Assembly: GCA_019422105.1 (NCBI GenBank) | Contig: JAHZDZ010000015.1 | Span: forward strand, 21,190 to 85,189 | DNA length: 64,000 nt | Direction: 5' to 3' | Source of the DNA: Bacillota bacterium | GTDB taxonomy: Bacteria > Bacillota > Clostridia > Lachnospirales > Anaerotignaceae | Shown here: positions 42,095 through 51,103 of the stretch, in pieces | Layout: each line of letters begins with the position of its first letter | How positions within the stretch are numbered: position 1 is the stretch's first letter | The notes under the pieces: generated by a model | Told to the model about the DNA's origin: nothing | The model's database searches: none | The model's input: the letters and a program-made list of their open reading frames with translations, nothing else | Position numbers and translations under genes: made by a program

Positions 42095-45000
42095 TATTTA
42101 ATGTCCCCCAGCGCAATCACTTCAAGGTCTTTTCTGTCTATATTGGATTCCATTACGTCCAAAAGGGCATTAACCGTATCCAGTGACGTCATCAGGTTGA
42201 CAGAGCTTTCCGCCGCCGCCCTTCTGATTTTAAAGCCGTCGCTTGACGCCACATTCCCCTTATTTGGCGTATTGATAATAATGTCTATCATGCCGCTTCT
42301 GACAATATCCAGAACATTGGGCACGCCCTCGCCGATTTTCTTGACCTGGCTTACACTCTCAATGCCATTGTCCCGCAAAAGATTTGCAGTTCCCTCTGTC
42401 GCCAGAAATTTGTACCCCAATGCCGCAAAACGCTTCGCAATAAGAATAAAGTCCGCCTGGTCGTAAGGTTTGATGGTAACTAAAGCTGTGCCGCCCTTTT
42501 GGGGTACTATGGTATTGGCCGCAATAAAGCCTTTATACAAAGCCTCCACAAGATTATGTCCAACACCCAAAACTTCACCTGTGGAACGCATTTCCGGCCC
42601 AAGACTCACCTCAACCTCAGGCAGCTTTTCTGTGGAGAAAATAGGAACCTTTACACAGACATATTCCGGCTCTGGACAAATTCCCGTATCATATCCAAGC
42701 CCCTTTAACGTATCGCCAAGCATGATTTTCGTGGCAATATCAATAATAGGCACGCCGGTCACCTTGCTGATATAGGGCACCGTACGGCTGGAGCGGGGAT
42801 TCACCTCTATTATATTCAGCTCTCCCTTATACTCGATAAACTGTATGTTTACCATACCGATTACCTTCAAAGCAAGAGAAATCCTCTTTGTCACATCCAT
42901 AATCTGGGCCTTCATGTCATCGGAAATATGCTGCGGCGGATAGATGGAGATAGAATCTCCCGAATGAACGCCGGCCCTCTCCAAATGCTCCATAATGCCG
43001 GGAATTAACACGTCTGTGCCGTCGCAGATGGCGTCAACCTCAATCTCCCTGCCGGAAAGGTAGCGGTCAATCAAAACAGGATTTTTACTGTCCTTTGTAA
43101 AAGCCGCCTCCAGATATTTCACAAGCTGAGGCTCGTCATAGGTAATTTCCATGCCCTGTCCGCCCAGTACATAGGAGGGACGCACCAAAACAGGATAGCC
43201 AAGTTCATTGGCCTCCGCAATTCCTTCCTCAACCGTCCAGACGCCTTTTCCCTTGGGGCGCCTGATGTCCAGGGATTCCAGAAGCTCGTCGAACTTTTCC
43301 CTGTCCTCCGCCGCGTCAATCTGCTCCGGCTTTGTGCCATAAATTGGGATATTCATTTCACGGAAGAAATTGGCCAGCTTGATGGCAGTCTGTCCGCCAA
43401 ACTGCAATATAACGCCGTCCGGCTTTTCCTTCTCCACAATATTTAATACGTCCTCCTCTGTCAAAGGCTCAAAATACAGCTTGTCGGAGGTGTCAAAGTC
43501 CGTGCTGACCGTTTCCGGATTGTTATTCACAATAATTGTCTCTATGCCAAGTCTCTTTAAAGAAAGAACACTGTGAACGGAGCAGTAGTCAAACTCAATG
43601 CCCTGACCGATTCTGATAGGACCTGAGCCGATTACAATTACCTTTTTCCTGTCGCTTACCACAACCTCATCATACTGGTCATAGGTGGAATAGTAGTAAG
43701 GCGTCAGCGCCTCAAACTCTCCCGCGCAGGTGTCAACCATTTTATAAACAGGAATAATATTCCATTTCTTTCTCAGCTCATAGATTTCAGGCGGCGTACA
43801 GCCAAGAAGATCCGCTATGCCCTTATCGGAGAAACCGACTTTTTTTAAATCCCTCAGGTATTCCTCCGTCATGTCCTCTTTGGAATACTGCTTTAATTCC
43901 TCCTCCATGTCCACAATCCTTTTTATCTTATGGACAAAGAATTTATCCATGCCTGTAATCTCGCATACCTTTTCCACCAGATAGCCGCGGCGAAGCATCT
44001 CAGCCAAATCGAAAAGCCTCTCGTCATCCGGCACAACAACTCTTTTTCTCAGCTCCTCAAAGGTTCTGGACTGGGAATATTTCCTCTCCAGCGTGTACTG
44101 CCCGATTTCCAGAGAACGGACACCCTTGAGAAGAGCCGCCTCAAAGCTGTTTCCGATGGACATAACCTCACCTGTCGCCATCATTTTTGTGCCCAGATTG
44201 CGCTTCGCGTTTTTAAACTTATCAAAGGGCCATTTTGGTATTTTACATACCACATAGTCAATAGCCGGCTCAAAGCAGGCGTAGGTTTTGCCTGTAACCG
44301 CGTTTTTAATCTCGTCCAGACGGTAGCCCAAAGCGATTTTTGCCGCAACCTTGGCGATAGGGTAGCCTGTAGCCTTGGATGCCAGAGCAGAAGAACGGCT
44401 CACACGGGGATTGATCTCTATGACCGCATAGTTAAAGCTAGCGGGATCAAGGGCAAACTGCACGTTGCAGCCGCCCTGTATCTCTATGGAGTCGATAATG
44501 TCAATGGCGGCCTTCCGAAGCATCTGGTATTCCCTGTCGCAAAGCGTCTGGGCAGGCGCAACGACAATGGAATCCCCTGTATGTACCCCTACCGGGTCCA
44601 CGTTCTCCATACTGCACACTGTAATACAGTTTCCGGCGCCGTCCCGCATCACCTCAAACTCTATTTCCTTCCAGCCCTTGATACTGCGTTCAATCAAAAC
44701 CTGTCCCACACGGCTCAGATGAAGTCCCTGTGCCAGTATTTCACGTAGCTGATCCTCATTCTCGGCAATACCGCCTCCTGTGCCGCCTAAAGTGTAGGCA
44801 GGACGGATAATCACAGGATAACCGATTTTTTCCGCGAAGGATACGCCATCCTCCATATTGGTAACGATTTCACTCTCCACAATAGGCTGTTTTGTCTTTT
44901 CCATCAGCTTTTTAAAGCTGTCTCTGTCCTCACCCTCCTTGATGGACTCAATGGAGGTGCCAATGACACGCACATTGTATTTTTCCAAAATACCGCTGTC

Positions 45001-45309
45001 ATACAGCTCACAGGAAAGGTTCAGCCCTGTCTGGCCGCCCATGCCGGCGATAACACTGTCCGGCTTTTCCTTTGCAATAACCTTTTCTATCATATCAACC
45101 GTCAAAGGCTCCACATAGGTATAGGTTGCCATGTCCCTGTCCGTCATAATGGTGGCGGGGTTGGAATTTACCAGAACTACCTCTATGCCCTCCTCCTTGA
45201 TGGCCTGACAGGCCTGGGTTCCGGAATAATCGAATTCCGCCGCCTGCCCGATGACAATTGGGCCTGAGCCTATGACAAGCACTTTTTTGATGGTATTATC
45301 CTTAGGCAT
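42094..45309 (-). CDS. carB: Carbamoyl-phosphate synthase large subunit
   Basis: About 1,071 residues, full length. Makes carbamoyl phosphate from bicarbonate, ATP and ammonia supplied by CarA. Two homologous ATP-grasp halves: GSGPIVIGQAAEFDYSGTQA at the N-terminus and GSGPIRIGQGIEFDYCSVHS in the second half, each with SYVLGG- or AYTLGG-type loops. A C-terminal MGS allosteric domain (FATEGTANLL, INTPNKG) is where UMP or ornithine would bind. The start at 45309 is 8 nt from GGAG; a GTG three codons upstream is too close. It overlaps carA by 8 bp. Confidence 0.96.
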   Translation of the reverse strand: MPKDNTIKKVLVIGSGPIVIGQAAEFDYSGTQACQAIKEEGIEVVLVNSNPATIMTDRDMATYTYVEPLTVDMIEKVIAKEKPDSVIAGMGGQTGLNLSCELYDSGILEKYNVRVIGTSIESIKEGEDRDSFKKLMEKTKQPIVESEIVTNMEDGVSFAEKIGYPVIIRPAYTLGGTGGGIAENEDQLREILAQGLHLSRVGQVLIERSIKGWKEIEFEVMRDGAGNCITVCSMENVDPVGVHTGDSIVVAPAQTLCDREYQMLRKAAIDIIDSIEIQGGCNVQFALDPASFNYAVIEINPRVSRSSALASKATGYPIAKVAAKIALGYRLDEIKNAVTGKTYACFEPAIDYVVCKIPKWPFDKFKNAKRNLGTKMMATGEVMSIGNSFEAALLKGVRSLEIGQYTLERKYSQSRTFEELRKRVVVPDDERLFDLAEMLRRGYLVEKVCEITGMDKFFVHKIKRIVDMEEELKQYSKEDMTEEYLRDLKKVGFSDKGIADLLGCTPPEIYELRKKWNIIPVYKMVDTCAGEFEALTPYYYSTYDQYDEVVVSDRKKVIVIGSGPIRIGQGIEFDYCSVHSVLSLKRLGIETIIVNNNPETVSTDFDTSDKLYFEPLTEEDVLNIVEKEKPDGVILQFGGQTAIKLANFFREMNIPIYGTKPEQIDAAEDREKFDELLESLDIRRPKGKGVWTVEEGIAEANELGYPVLVRPSYVLGGQGMEITYDEPQLVKYLEAAFTKDSKNPVLIDRYLSGREIEVDAICDGTDVLIPGIMEHLERAGVHSGDSISIYPPQHISDDMKAQIMDVTKRISLALKVIGMVNIQFIEYKGELNIIEVNPRSSRTVPYISKVTGVPIIDIATKIMLGDTLKGLGYDTGICPEPEYVCVKVPIFSTEKLPEVEVSLGPEMRSTGEVLGVGHNLVEALYKGFIAANTIVPQKGGTALVTIKPYDQADFILIAKRFAALGYKFLATEGTANLLRDNGIESVSQVKKIGEGVPNVLDIVRSGMIDIIINTPNKGNVASSDGFKIRRAAAESSVNLMTSLDTVNALLDVMESNIDRKDLEVIALGDIK

Positions 45310-46390
45310 TGATACCACTCCTTTCTACAATTTCCAGAAATCTGTCGAAGAGGAAGCCGGAGTCCAGCGGGCCCGGGCTTGCCTCAGGATGAAACTGCAC
45401 ACTGTAGATGGGAAGGGTTTTATGCATAATGCCCTCTATGGTGCCGTCATTGATATTGATAAAGGAAGCCTCCACATCCTCCGGCAGATCGCATACCACA
45501 TACTCATGGTTCTGGGAGGTGATATAGACCCTTCCTGTCTTTTCATCCCTGACAGGATGGTTGCCGCCGTGATGGCCGAATTTCATTTTCATGGTGTTTC
45601 CGCCCAGGGCAAGATTAATGAGCTGATTGCCCATACATACGCCTAAAATCGGTTTTTTACCTACAAGCTGTTTTACTGTCTCAACAATTTCAGGCACATC
45701 CTTAGGGTCGCCGGGGCCGTTTGATAAAAATACCGCGTCCGGATTGACGGAAAGTATTTCCTCTGCGGAGGAAAAAGCGGGGAAAACCGTAAGGCGGCAG
45801 CCGCGGCTTATAAAATCGCGGAGCATGCCCCTTTTCGCACCCATATCCACAAAAGCAATATGTGCGCCGTCACCGGGTATTTCATATCTTTCCTTACAGG
45901 TGCATTCCCTGATGACATTTTTATTATTCATTGCATTGAATTTCTGCGCAATCTGGCTGGGCGTCAAGTCATTCACCCTTGTGGTGATAATCCCCTTCAT
46001 GGTGCCGTGATCCCTCAGTATTTTTGTCAGAGCCCTGGTATCCACATCCTCAAGGCCCATAATTTTGTTTTGCTTCAAATACCCATCCAAATCAAGCTCA
46101 CAGCGCCAATTGCTCGGATAGTCGCATTTTTCCCTAACAATAAAGCCTTTTAACCTTGGTCCCTCGGATTCCATATCGTCCAGATTAATGCCGTAATTGC
46201 CAATCAGAGGATAGGTCATTACAACAAACTGCCCCGCATAGGAAGGGTCGGTCAAAAGCTCCTCATAGCCTGTCATTGCCGTATTAAAAACAACCTCACC
46301 CACGGATTCCTTGATATATCCAAATGCCTTGCCGGTAAAGGTTATGCCGTTTTCCAGTATCAATTGCGCCCTTACTGTTTTTCCAGTCAT
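45302..46390 (-). CDS. carA: Carbamoyl-phosphate synthase small subunit (glutamine amidotransferase)
   Basis: 362 residues. Hydrolyses glutamine and channels ammonia to CarB. N-terminal domain with FTGKAFGYIKESVGEVVFNTAMTGYEELLTDPSYAGQ; class I amidotransferase domain with FLSNGPGDP, catalytic Cys in LGVCMGNQL, and His/Glu in VQFHPEASPGP. The ATG at 46390 overlaps the pyrF stop by one base and is 9 nt from AGGAG. Confidence 0.96.
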   Translation of the reverse strand: MTGKTVRAQLILENGITFTGKAFGYIKESVGEVVFNTAMTGYEELLTDPSYAGQFVVMTYPLIGNYGINLDDMESEGPRLKGFIVREKCDYPSNWRCELDLDGYLKQNKIMGLEDVDTRALTKILRDHGTMKGIITTRVNDLTPSQIAQKFNAMNNKNVIRECTCKERYEIPGDGAHIAFVDMGAKRGMLRDFISRGCRLTVFPAFSSAEEILSVNPDAVFLSNGPGDPKDVPEIVETVKQLVGKKPILGVCMGNQLINLALGGNTMKMKFGHHGGNHPVRDEKTGRVYITSQNHEYVVCDLPEDVEASFININDGTIEGIMHKTLPIYSVQFHPEASPGPLDSGFLFDRFLEIVERSGINA

Positions 46391-47316
46391 TATATACATC
46401 TCCTCAAATCAGCTTTCATATCAAGCACAGCCTGTCTTGCGGCATCCGCAAAGCCGTGCTCCGTAAATTTTTCAAGATAGGGCCTCTTTTTGTATGCGGC
46501 GATAATTCCTCTTGAGGAATTGATAATGGCGCCAACGCCATCCTTGTCAAAGCACGCCGCCAAATCCTCGGCCTTTCCGCCCTGGGCGCCGTAGCCAGGC
46601 ACCAAGAAAAAGGTATGGGGCAGAAGCGCCCTCAAATCCGCAGCCTCCTGAGGATGGGTAGCGCCCACAACGGCGCCGACTGAGGAATAGCCGTATTTGC
46701 CCCTGAGAGGCTGGCCCCACTCCTCTATGAGAAGACCGATTTTTTCATAAAGCTTTCTGCCCTCTATCTCCAGATTCTGTATCTGTCCGCTGTTGGGATT
46801 TGAAGTTTTCGCCAGTATGAAAAGCCCTTTTTCGTATTTTTTGCAGTTGTCCATATAAGGCTCAATGGAATCCACACCCAGGTAAGGATTGAGGGTAATA
46901 AAGTCCTCCTCATAGACGCTTCTCTTTTCACCGTCAATGTCCACTCTGCCGATATGCCCGTCGGAATAAGCTTCCGCTGTGGAGGCAATGTCGCTTCTTT
47001 TGATGTCGCCGATTACAATAAGTCCCTTTTCCTTGGCGTAGGCAGCCGTATCAATGAAGCTCTTCATGCCCTCCGCGCCATACATCTCATACATTGCCAC
47101 CTGTATTTTAACCGCCGGCACCAAATCGCATACAGCGTCTATAATCTGCTTATTGAAAAAGGTAAGGCTCTCTGCCGCCGCCCTGGTTGTTTTGCCATAG
47201 TCAATGAGATAATCATTCCGAATATGAGCCGGCACATAGTCAAGCCTTGGATCTAATCCCACAACCGTCGGGTTTTGCATATCCACAATTTTATCTATCA
47301 GCTTATCAATAATCAT
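46390..47316 (-). CDS. pyrF: Orotidine-5'-phosphate decarboxylase (type 2)
   Basis: 308 residues. Converts OMP to UMP, the last step of the pathway. The length and motifs fit the longer type 2 family: VVGLDPRLDYVP, KIQVAMYEMYGAEG, VIGDIKRSDIASTAEAYSDGHIG (catalytic Asp-x-Lys-x-x-Asp), TLNPYLGVDSIEPY and LVPGYGAQGGKAEDL. 20 bp after pyrC. Confidence 0.94.
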   Translation of the reverse strand: MIIDKLIDKIVDMQNPTVVGLDPRLDYVPAHIRNDYLIDYGKTTRAAAESLTFFNKQIIDAVCDLVPAVKIQVAMYEMYGAEGMKSFIDTAAYAKEKGLIVIGDIKRSDIASTAEAYSDGHIGRVDIDGEKRSVYEEDFITLNPYLGVDSIEPYMDNCKKYEKGLFILAKTSNPNSGQIQNLEIEGRKLYEKIGLLIEEWGQPLRGKYGYSSVGAVVGATHPQEAADLRALLPHTFFLVPGYGAQGGKAEDLAACFDKDGVGAIINSSRGIIAAYKKRPYLEKFTEHGFADAARQAVLDMKADLRRCI

Positions 47317-47336
47317 ACTTCCATCCCCCTTTTTAC

Positions 47337-48626
47337 TTATTCCGCTATTTTTCCCTTTTCCATAACAATATTTCCCCCGTATATGGTATACAGTACTTTT
47401 CCCTTCACCCTTCTGCCATGGAAAGGTGAATTTTTGCTCTTGGAGGCAAATTTCCGAATATCAATCTCGTATTCCGCCCCGGGGTCGATAACAGCAATAT
47501 CCGCCTGCTTTCCCTCCTCCAGTGAGCCTTTGTCAATTCCAAGCATTTTTGCGGGATTTACCGTCATTTTCTCAATCAGCCCCATAGGACTCAGATAGCC
47601 TTTTTCCACAAGCTCTGTAATGCCCAGCGGCAGGGCTGTTTCCATACCGACGATACCAAAGGCTGCCTTGTCATATTCGCAGTTTTTCTCGTCAGAGCTG
47701 TGGGGCGCGTGGTCAGTGGCGATAATAGAGATGGTGCCGTCCCTTAAAGCCTCTCGGATGGCCTCCATGTCCTCCCTGCTTCTAAGCGGCGGATTCATTT
47801 TTGTATTGCCGTCATAATCAACAATATCCTCATCGCAAAGCGTAAAATGGTGAGGGCATGCCTCCGCCGTCACATCCTCTCCTCTATTTTGCGCCTCGCG
47901 GATAAGAGAAATACTCTCCTTTGTGCTCATATGGCAAAGATGAAGCCTTGATTTCGTGCTTGCCGCCAGTATAATATCCCTTGCGACGATAACGGATTCG
48001 GAATCGTTTGAGATCCCCTTAAGGCCCAGATACTGGGCGCGCAGTCCCGCATTCATAACGCCGCCCCCCACAAGGGATTTGTCCTCACAGTGGGAGAGCA
48101 CCGGTATATGGAACATTTTAGCATAGTTCATGGCTGTTTTCAAAAGTCCGGCGCTCAAAACGCTTTTGCCGTCCTCGCTCAATGCGCAGGCGCCCGCCTT
48201 TGCCATCTGTCCGATATTGGAAAGCTCCTCTCCCTTTTGTCCCTTTGTGATGGCACCGATTGGGAGAACCTCAATTACGCCGTCCCTTTTTGCCTTCATT
48301 TTGATATATTCCACAAGTATCTCATTGTCAATGACAGGTTCGGTGTTCGGCATACAGCAGATAGTGGTAAAGCCTCCCATTGCCGCACTTCTTGTGCCGG
48401 TTGCAATGGTTTCCTTGTACTCGAAGCCGGGATCCCTCAAATGCACATGAACGTCAATAAGCCCGGGAGTCACCCAGCAATCCTTAGCGTCAATTACCCT
48501 GTCGGCCGCAGCCTCTATATTTTTTGCAATCCTCTCAATCTTTCCCTCGGATACCAAAACATCCATAACCTCATCCAGATTAGTGGCCGGATTCAGTATC
48601 CGTCCGTCTTTGATTAACAGTCTCAT
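47337..48626 (-). CDS. pyrC: Dihydroorotase
   Basis: 429 residues, class I (amidohydrolase, multi-domain type). Cyclises carbamoyl aspartate to dihydroorotate. Zinc ligands in LIDVHVHLRDPGFEYKE, later LSHCED, LHLCHMSTKES, TAEACPHHFTL and IIATDHAPHSSDEK. The ATG directly abuts the pyrB stop codon, and its GGAGGAG site lies within pyrB. Confidence 0.95.
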   Translation of the reverse strand: MRLLIKDGRILNPATNLDEVMDVLVSEGKIERIAKNIEAAADRVIDAKDCWVTPGLIDVHVHLRDPGFEYKETIATGTRSAAMGGFTTICCMPNTEPVIDNEILVEYIKMKAKRDGVIEVLPIGAITKGQKGEELSNIGQMAKAGACALSEDGKSVLSAGLLKTAMNYAKMFHIPVLSHCEDKSLVGGGVMNAGLRAQYLGLKGISNDSESVIVARDIILAASTKSRLHLCHMSTKESISLIREAQNRGEDVTAEACPHHFTLCDEDIVDYDGNTKMNPPLRSREDMEAIREALRDGTISIIATDHAPHSSDEKNCEYDKAAFGIVGMETALPLGITELVEKGYLSPMGLIEKMTVNPAKMLGIDKGSLEEGKQADIAVIDPGAEYEIDIRKFASKSKNSPFHGRRVKGKVLYTIYGGNIVMEKGKIAE

Positions 48627-49547
48627 TTATTTGTCTCCTCCTTCAATCAGAAGCTTTAACAATGCCATTCTGACGGCAACGCCATTTTTCACCTGTATAT
48701 TGATAACGGAATGTTTCCCGTCTATTACGTCTGTACTCAGCTCAATTCCCCGGTTTACAGGGCCGGGATGCATGACAAGAACATCCTCCTTCGCGTATTT
48801 TAATATCTCGTCATCTACGCTGAAAAGCTGCCTGTACTCATTGAGACCGGGGAAGGACATGGTTTTCAGTCTTTCAAACTGTATTCTAAGCCCCATCACA
48901 ACATCCGCCCCTGAAACCGCTTCCCTGATGTCCGTCGTCGACTTTACGCCAAGAGCGGCCATGCCGCCCAAAAGTGTTGAGGGGCCGGCCAGCGTTACGT
49001 CAGCGCCAAGCTTCGTTAAGCCAAATACATTACTCCTTGCCACCCTGCTATGGGTAATATCTCCTATTATCGCAACCTTTAGTCCCTCAAAGCTTTTTTT
49101 GTGTTCTCTTATGGTAAATAAGTCAAGAAGAGCCTGTGTGGGATGCTCATTGGCGCCGTCACCGGCGTTTATGACATGCGCTTTTACGTTTTTTGCCAGT
49201 ACATGGGGCGCCCCTGTCATGGAATGGCGTATAACCATAACGCCAACACCCATCTGGTCAAGGGTTCTTCCCGTATCCACAAGGCTCTCCCCCTTGGATA
49301 CGCTGCTGGTGCCAACGCCTAAATCCTGTACCTCAGCGCCCAGATATTTTCCGGCCAGAGAAAAAGATGTTTTTGTCCGGGTGCTGTTCTCGTAAAAAAG
49401 CGTCACCACGCTGTTGTTTTTTAAAGTGTCGTCCCTGAGGGCTTTATCGTCTATTTTTTTCTTCATCAGCGCTGCGCAGTCAAGGATAGTTAATATCTCA
49501 TCCTTTTCCATATCCCTCAGTCCCAGAATATCCTTCTTGTTAAGCAT
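48627..49547 (-). CDS. pyrB: Aspartate carbamoyltransferase catalytic subunit
   Basis: 306 residues. Joins carbamoyl phosphate and aspartate in the committed step. The carbamoyl phosphate motif FYENSTRTKTSF is near residue 50, followed by VIRHSMTGAPHVLA, NAGDGANEHPTQALLDLFTI and VMHPGPVNRGIEL. No pyrI regulatory subunit follows. GAAGGAG precedes the ATG. First structural gene after the leader peptide and attenuator. Confidence 0.95.
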   Translation of the reverse strand: MLNKKDILGLRDMEKDEILTILDCAALMKKKIDDKALRDDTLKNNSVVTLFYENSTRTKTSFSLAGKYLGAEVQDLGVGTSSVSKGESLVDTGRTLDQMGVGVMVIRHSMTGAPHVLAKNVKAHVINAGDGANEHPTQALLDLFTIREHKKSFEGLKVAIIGDITHSRVARSNVFGLTKLGADVTLAGPSTLLGGMAALGVKSTTDIREAVSGADVVMGLRIQFERLKTMSFPGLNEYRQLFSVDDEILKYAKEDVLVMHPGPVNRGIELSTDVIDGKHSVINIQVKNGVAVRMALLKLLIEGGDK

Positions 49548-49604
49548 TCAGACATCTCCTTCTTTATTGTTTTTTACGCTCCTAATAGTGTTTCTGATTT
49601 TGGG

Positions 49605-49649
49605 CAAAAATAAAGGCAATAAAAAGAAAAAATTTAACTTTTCATTGCC
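49605..49649 (-). terminator. Attenuator (rho-independent terminator) of the pyr operon
   Basis: Minus strand: GGCAATGAAAAG, an 11-nt loop, CTTTTTATTGCC (12-bp stem with one G-U), then TTTATTTTT. The 5' arm and loop contain the last codons and the TAA of the leader peptide. A ribosome reaching the end of the leader would mask the stem and allow read-through into pyrB. Confidence 0.8.
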
Positions 49650-49762
49650 GGAATAATAAAATTGTTTTGAAACACGAACAATCCTTCGTGTTTTTTATAA
49701 AAGGGAAAAGTAATGCTTCGAAACACTGTCTTTGACAGCAGAGTATCCATATAAAACAACAT
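49634..49762 (-). CDS. pyr operon leader peptide (pyrL-like)
   Basis: A 42-codon reading frame in the pyr leader: MLFYMDTLLSKTVFRSITF, then FYKKHEGLFVFQNNFIIPAM and KS. The site GGGAGG is 7 nt before its ATG. It encodes no recognisable domain; its role would be the act of translation. It runs through T/U-rich stretches and a 9-bp hairpin and stops inside the terminator loop, the geometry of enterobacterial PyrL. The in-frame extension upstream would run through the promoter and is not real. Confidence 0.7.
   Translation of the reverse strand: MLFYMDTLLSKTVFRSITFPFYKKHEGLFVFQNNFIIPAMKS
49670..49693 (-). promoter_or_regulatory. Hairpin within the leader peptide frame (possible pause signal)
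   Basis: AAACACGAA-ggattg-TTCGTGTTT, a perfect 9-bp stem, followed by CAAAACAATTTTATTATT on the minus strand. It lies about 20 nt before the terminator stem. A UTP-sensitive RNA polymerase pause here would be the equivalent of the pyrBI pause. Another stem, ATGGCAGT/ACTGCCAT (49801-49824), lies at the 5' end of the transcript. Confidence 0.5.
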
Positions 49763-49838
49763 CTCTCTTCCTCCCTTTCCTGTTTCTCTTTTCATGAAAT
49801 ATGGCAGTTTTTGCTGACTGCCATTTACATTGTCAAAA

Positions 49839-49867
49839 ATTTTATCATTTTCGCGGTTCTTTGTCAA
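49839..49867 (-). promoter_or_regulatory. pyr operon promoter
   Basis: Minus strand TTGACA (49862-49867), exactly 17 bp, TAAAAT (49839-49844). Transcription should start near 49832, giving a leader of about 285 nt before pyrB. Confidence 0.85.
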
Positions 49868-49966
49868 GGTGCACCCTGCAAAAATGCGTCAAAATACTTC
49901 ATAAATTTTTTTGCAAAATTAACATTTGTTTGTTAGTATTTTCCCGCCTGCAAAGGGCAATATTTT

Positions 49967-49995
49967 TTGCTTTTTCAGCCGATCAAATTTATAAT
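49967..49995 (+). promoter_or_regulatory. folE promoter
   Basis: TTGCTT (49967-49972), 17 bp, TATAAT (49990-49995), about 40 bp before the folE ATG. Divergent from the pyr promoter. Confidence 0.7.
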
Positions 49996-50036
49996 AGAGT
50001 AGTATATTAATTTGCTGATAGATAAGAGGTAGCGCC

Positions 50037-50612
50037 ATGATTGATAAAAAAAGGATAGAAAACGCCGTGAGGGAAATCCTGATTGGAATCGGTGAGAATC
50101 CCGACAGAGAAGGACTTTTGGAAACACCTCAGAGAGTCGCCAACATGTATGAGGAAATATTTGCCGGCCTGAGCCGTAACCCTCACGATGATGTAAAGGT
50201 ATTCCATTCGGATTATACAGAGGATATGGTGATAGTCAGGGATATTCAGTTTTATTCCATGTGTGAGCATCACCTGCTTCCCTTTATGGGCCGTGCCCAT
50301 GTCATCTATATTCCCAATGAAAGCGGAGAAATTCTGGGTTTGAGCAAGGTGGCCCGCATAGTGGATACCATAGCCAAAAAGCCCCAGCTTCAGGAAAAGC
50401 TGAGCGGCGAGGTTGCAGATGTTATGGTAGAGGCCCTTCATCCTTTGGGTGTCTGCGTTAAGGTTGAAGCGGAGCATCTGTGTATGACCATGCGCGGTAT
50501 CAAAAAACCAGGATCAAAAACCGTTACCTTTTCCACGAGAGGCGTTTTCAGGGACGATCCACAGAAACGGGCGGAGGCCCTGTCCCTTTTAAGGGGGGAC
50601 GGACGAGACTGA
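50037..50612 (+). CDS. folE: GTP cyclohydrolase I
   Basis: 191 residues. Converts GTP to 7,8-dihydroneopterin triphosphate, the first step of folate synthesis. Features: ENPDREGLLETPQRVANMYEEIF, the zinc ligand Cys and His in YSMCEHHLLPF, GLSKVARIVD and the second zinc Cys in AEHLCMTMRGI. First gene of a four-gene folate operon; its TGA overlaps the next ATG by one base. Confidence 0.96.
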   Translation: MIDKKRIENAVREILIGIGENPDREGLLETPQRVANMYEEIFAGLSRNPHDDVKVFHSDYTEDMVIVRDIQFYSMCEHHLLPFMGRAHVIYIPNESGEILGLSKVARIVDTIAKKPQLQEKLSGEVADVMVEALHPLGVCVKVEAEHLCMTMRGIKKPGSKTVTFSTRGVFRDDPQKRAEALSLLRGDGRD

Positions 50613-51091
50613 TGGAAAGAGTAAACGCAATATTGAAAAATTCAGAGTACAGAGAATATCTGCAAAAAAACAGGCAGTGGGAAAAGGGCCGCAAATTTTG
50701 CAAACACAATATGGGCCATTTTCTGGATGTGGCCCGTATCGCCCATCTTTACAATCTGGATGAAAACCTGGGCTTTGAAAAGGAATTGCTCTACGCCGCC
50801 GCCCTTCTTCATGATATTGGAAAATGGCAGCAGTATGAATGCGGCATCCCCCATAATGAATCAAGCGCCATACTTTCCGGGCCTATATTAAAGGAGTGCG
50901 GATTTTCCGACCGGGAAACAGAATTGATTCTAAAGGCAATCGCCGACCACCGGAGGGATACGGCGGATAAACGAAGCTTCTCCCACCTTCTTTACAGAGC
51001 GGATAAAAAATCAAGACGCTGCTTTGACTGCAAAATGAATGATAAATGCAAATGGGCGGATGAAACGAAAAACATTACAATAGAGATTTGA
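50612..51091 (+). CDS. HD-domain hydrolase in the folate operon
   Basis: 159 residues with the HD phosphohydrolase pattern: HNMGHFLDVARIAHLY, LLYAAALLHDIGKWQQY (the HD pair) and IPHNESSA, then ILKAIADHRRD. The C-terminus carries a CFDCKMNDKCKW cysteine cluster. Translation is coupled to folE through TGATG. Because it sits between folE and folP, a role in dephosphorylating dihydroneopterin triphosphate is plausible: no other phosphatase for that step is in the operon. This is inference only. Confidence 0.85.
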   Translation: MERVNAILKNSEYREYLQKNRQWEKGRKFCKHNMGHFLDVARIAHLYNLDENLGFEKELLYAAALLHDIGKWQQYECGIPHNESSAILSGPILKECGFSDRETELILKAIADHRRDTADKRSFSHLLYRADKKSRRCFDCKMNDKCKWADETKNITIEI

Positions 51092-51103
51092 CGGTGATAG
51101 CAC

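Noticed and set aside
43930..44748. A 272-residue plus-strand frame opposite carB
   Set aside because: Antisense to highly conserved carB codons; no start signal, no domain.
48583..49395. A 270-residue plus-strand frame opposite pyrB
   Set aside because: Shadow of pyrB with Ser/Thr/Pro-rich composition typical of antisense frames.
49560..49832. PyrR-binding attenuator in the pyr leader
   Set aside because: No hairpin loop matching the PyrR recognition sequence was found, and no pyrR gene is in the operon; the leader peptide geometry explains the terminator better.
49763..49867. N-terminal extension of the leader peptide to 49867
   Set aside because: It would begin inside the -35 box and cross the transcription start.
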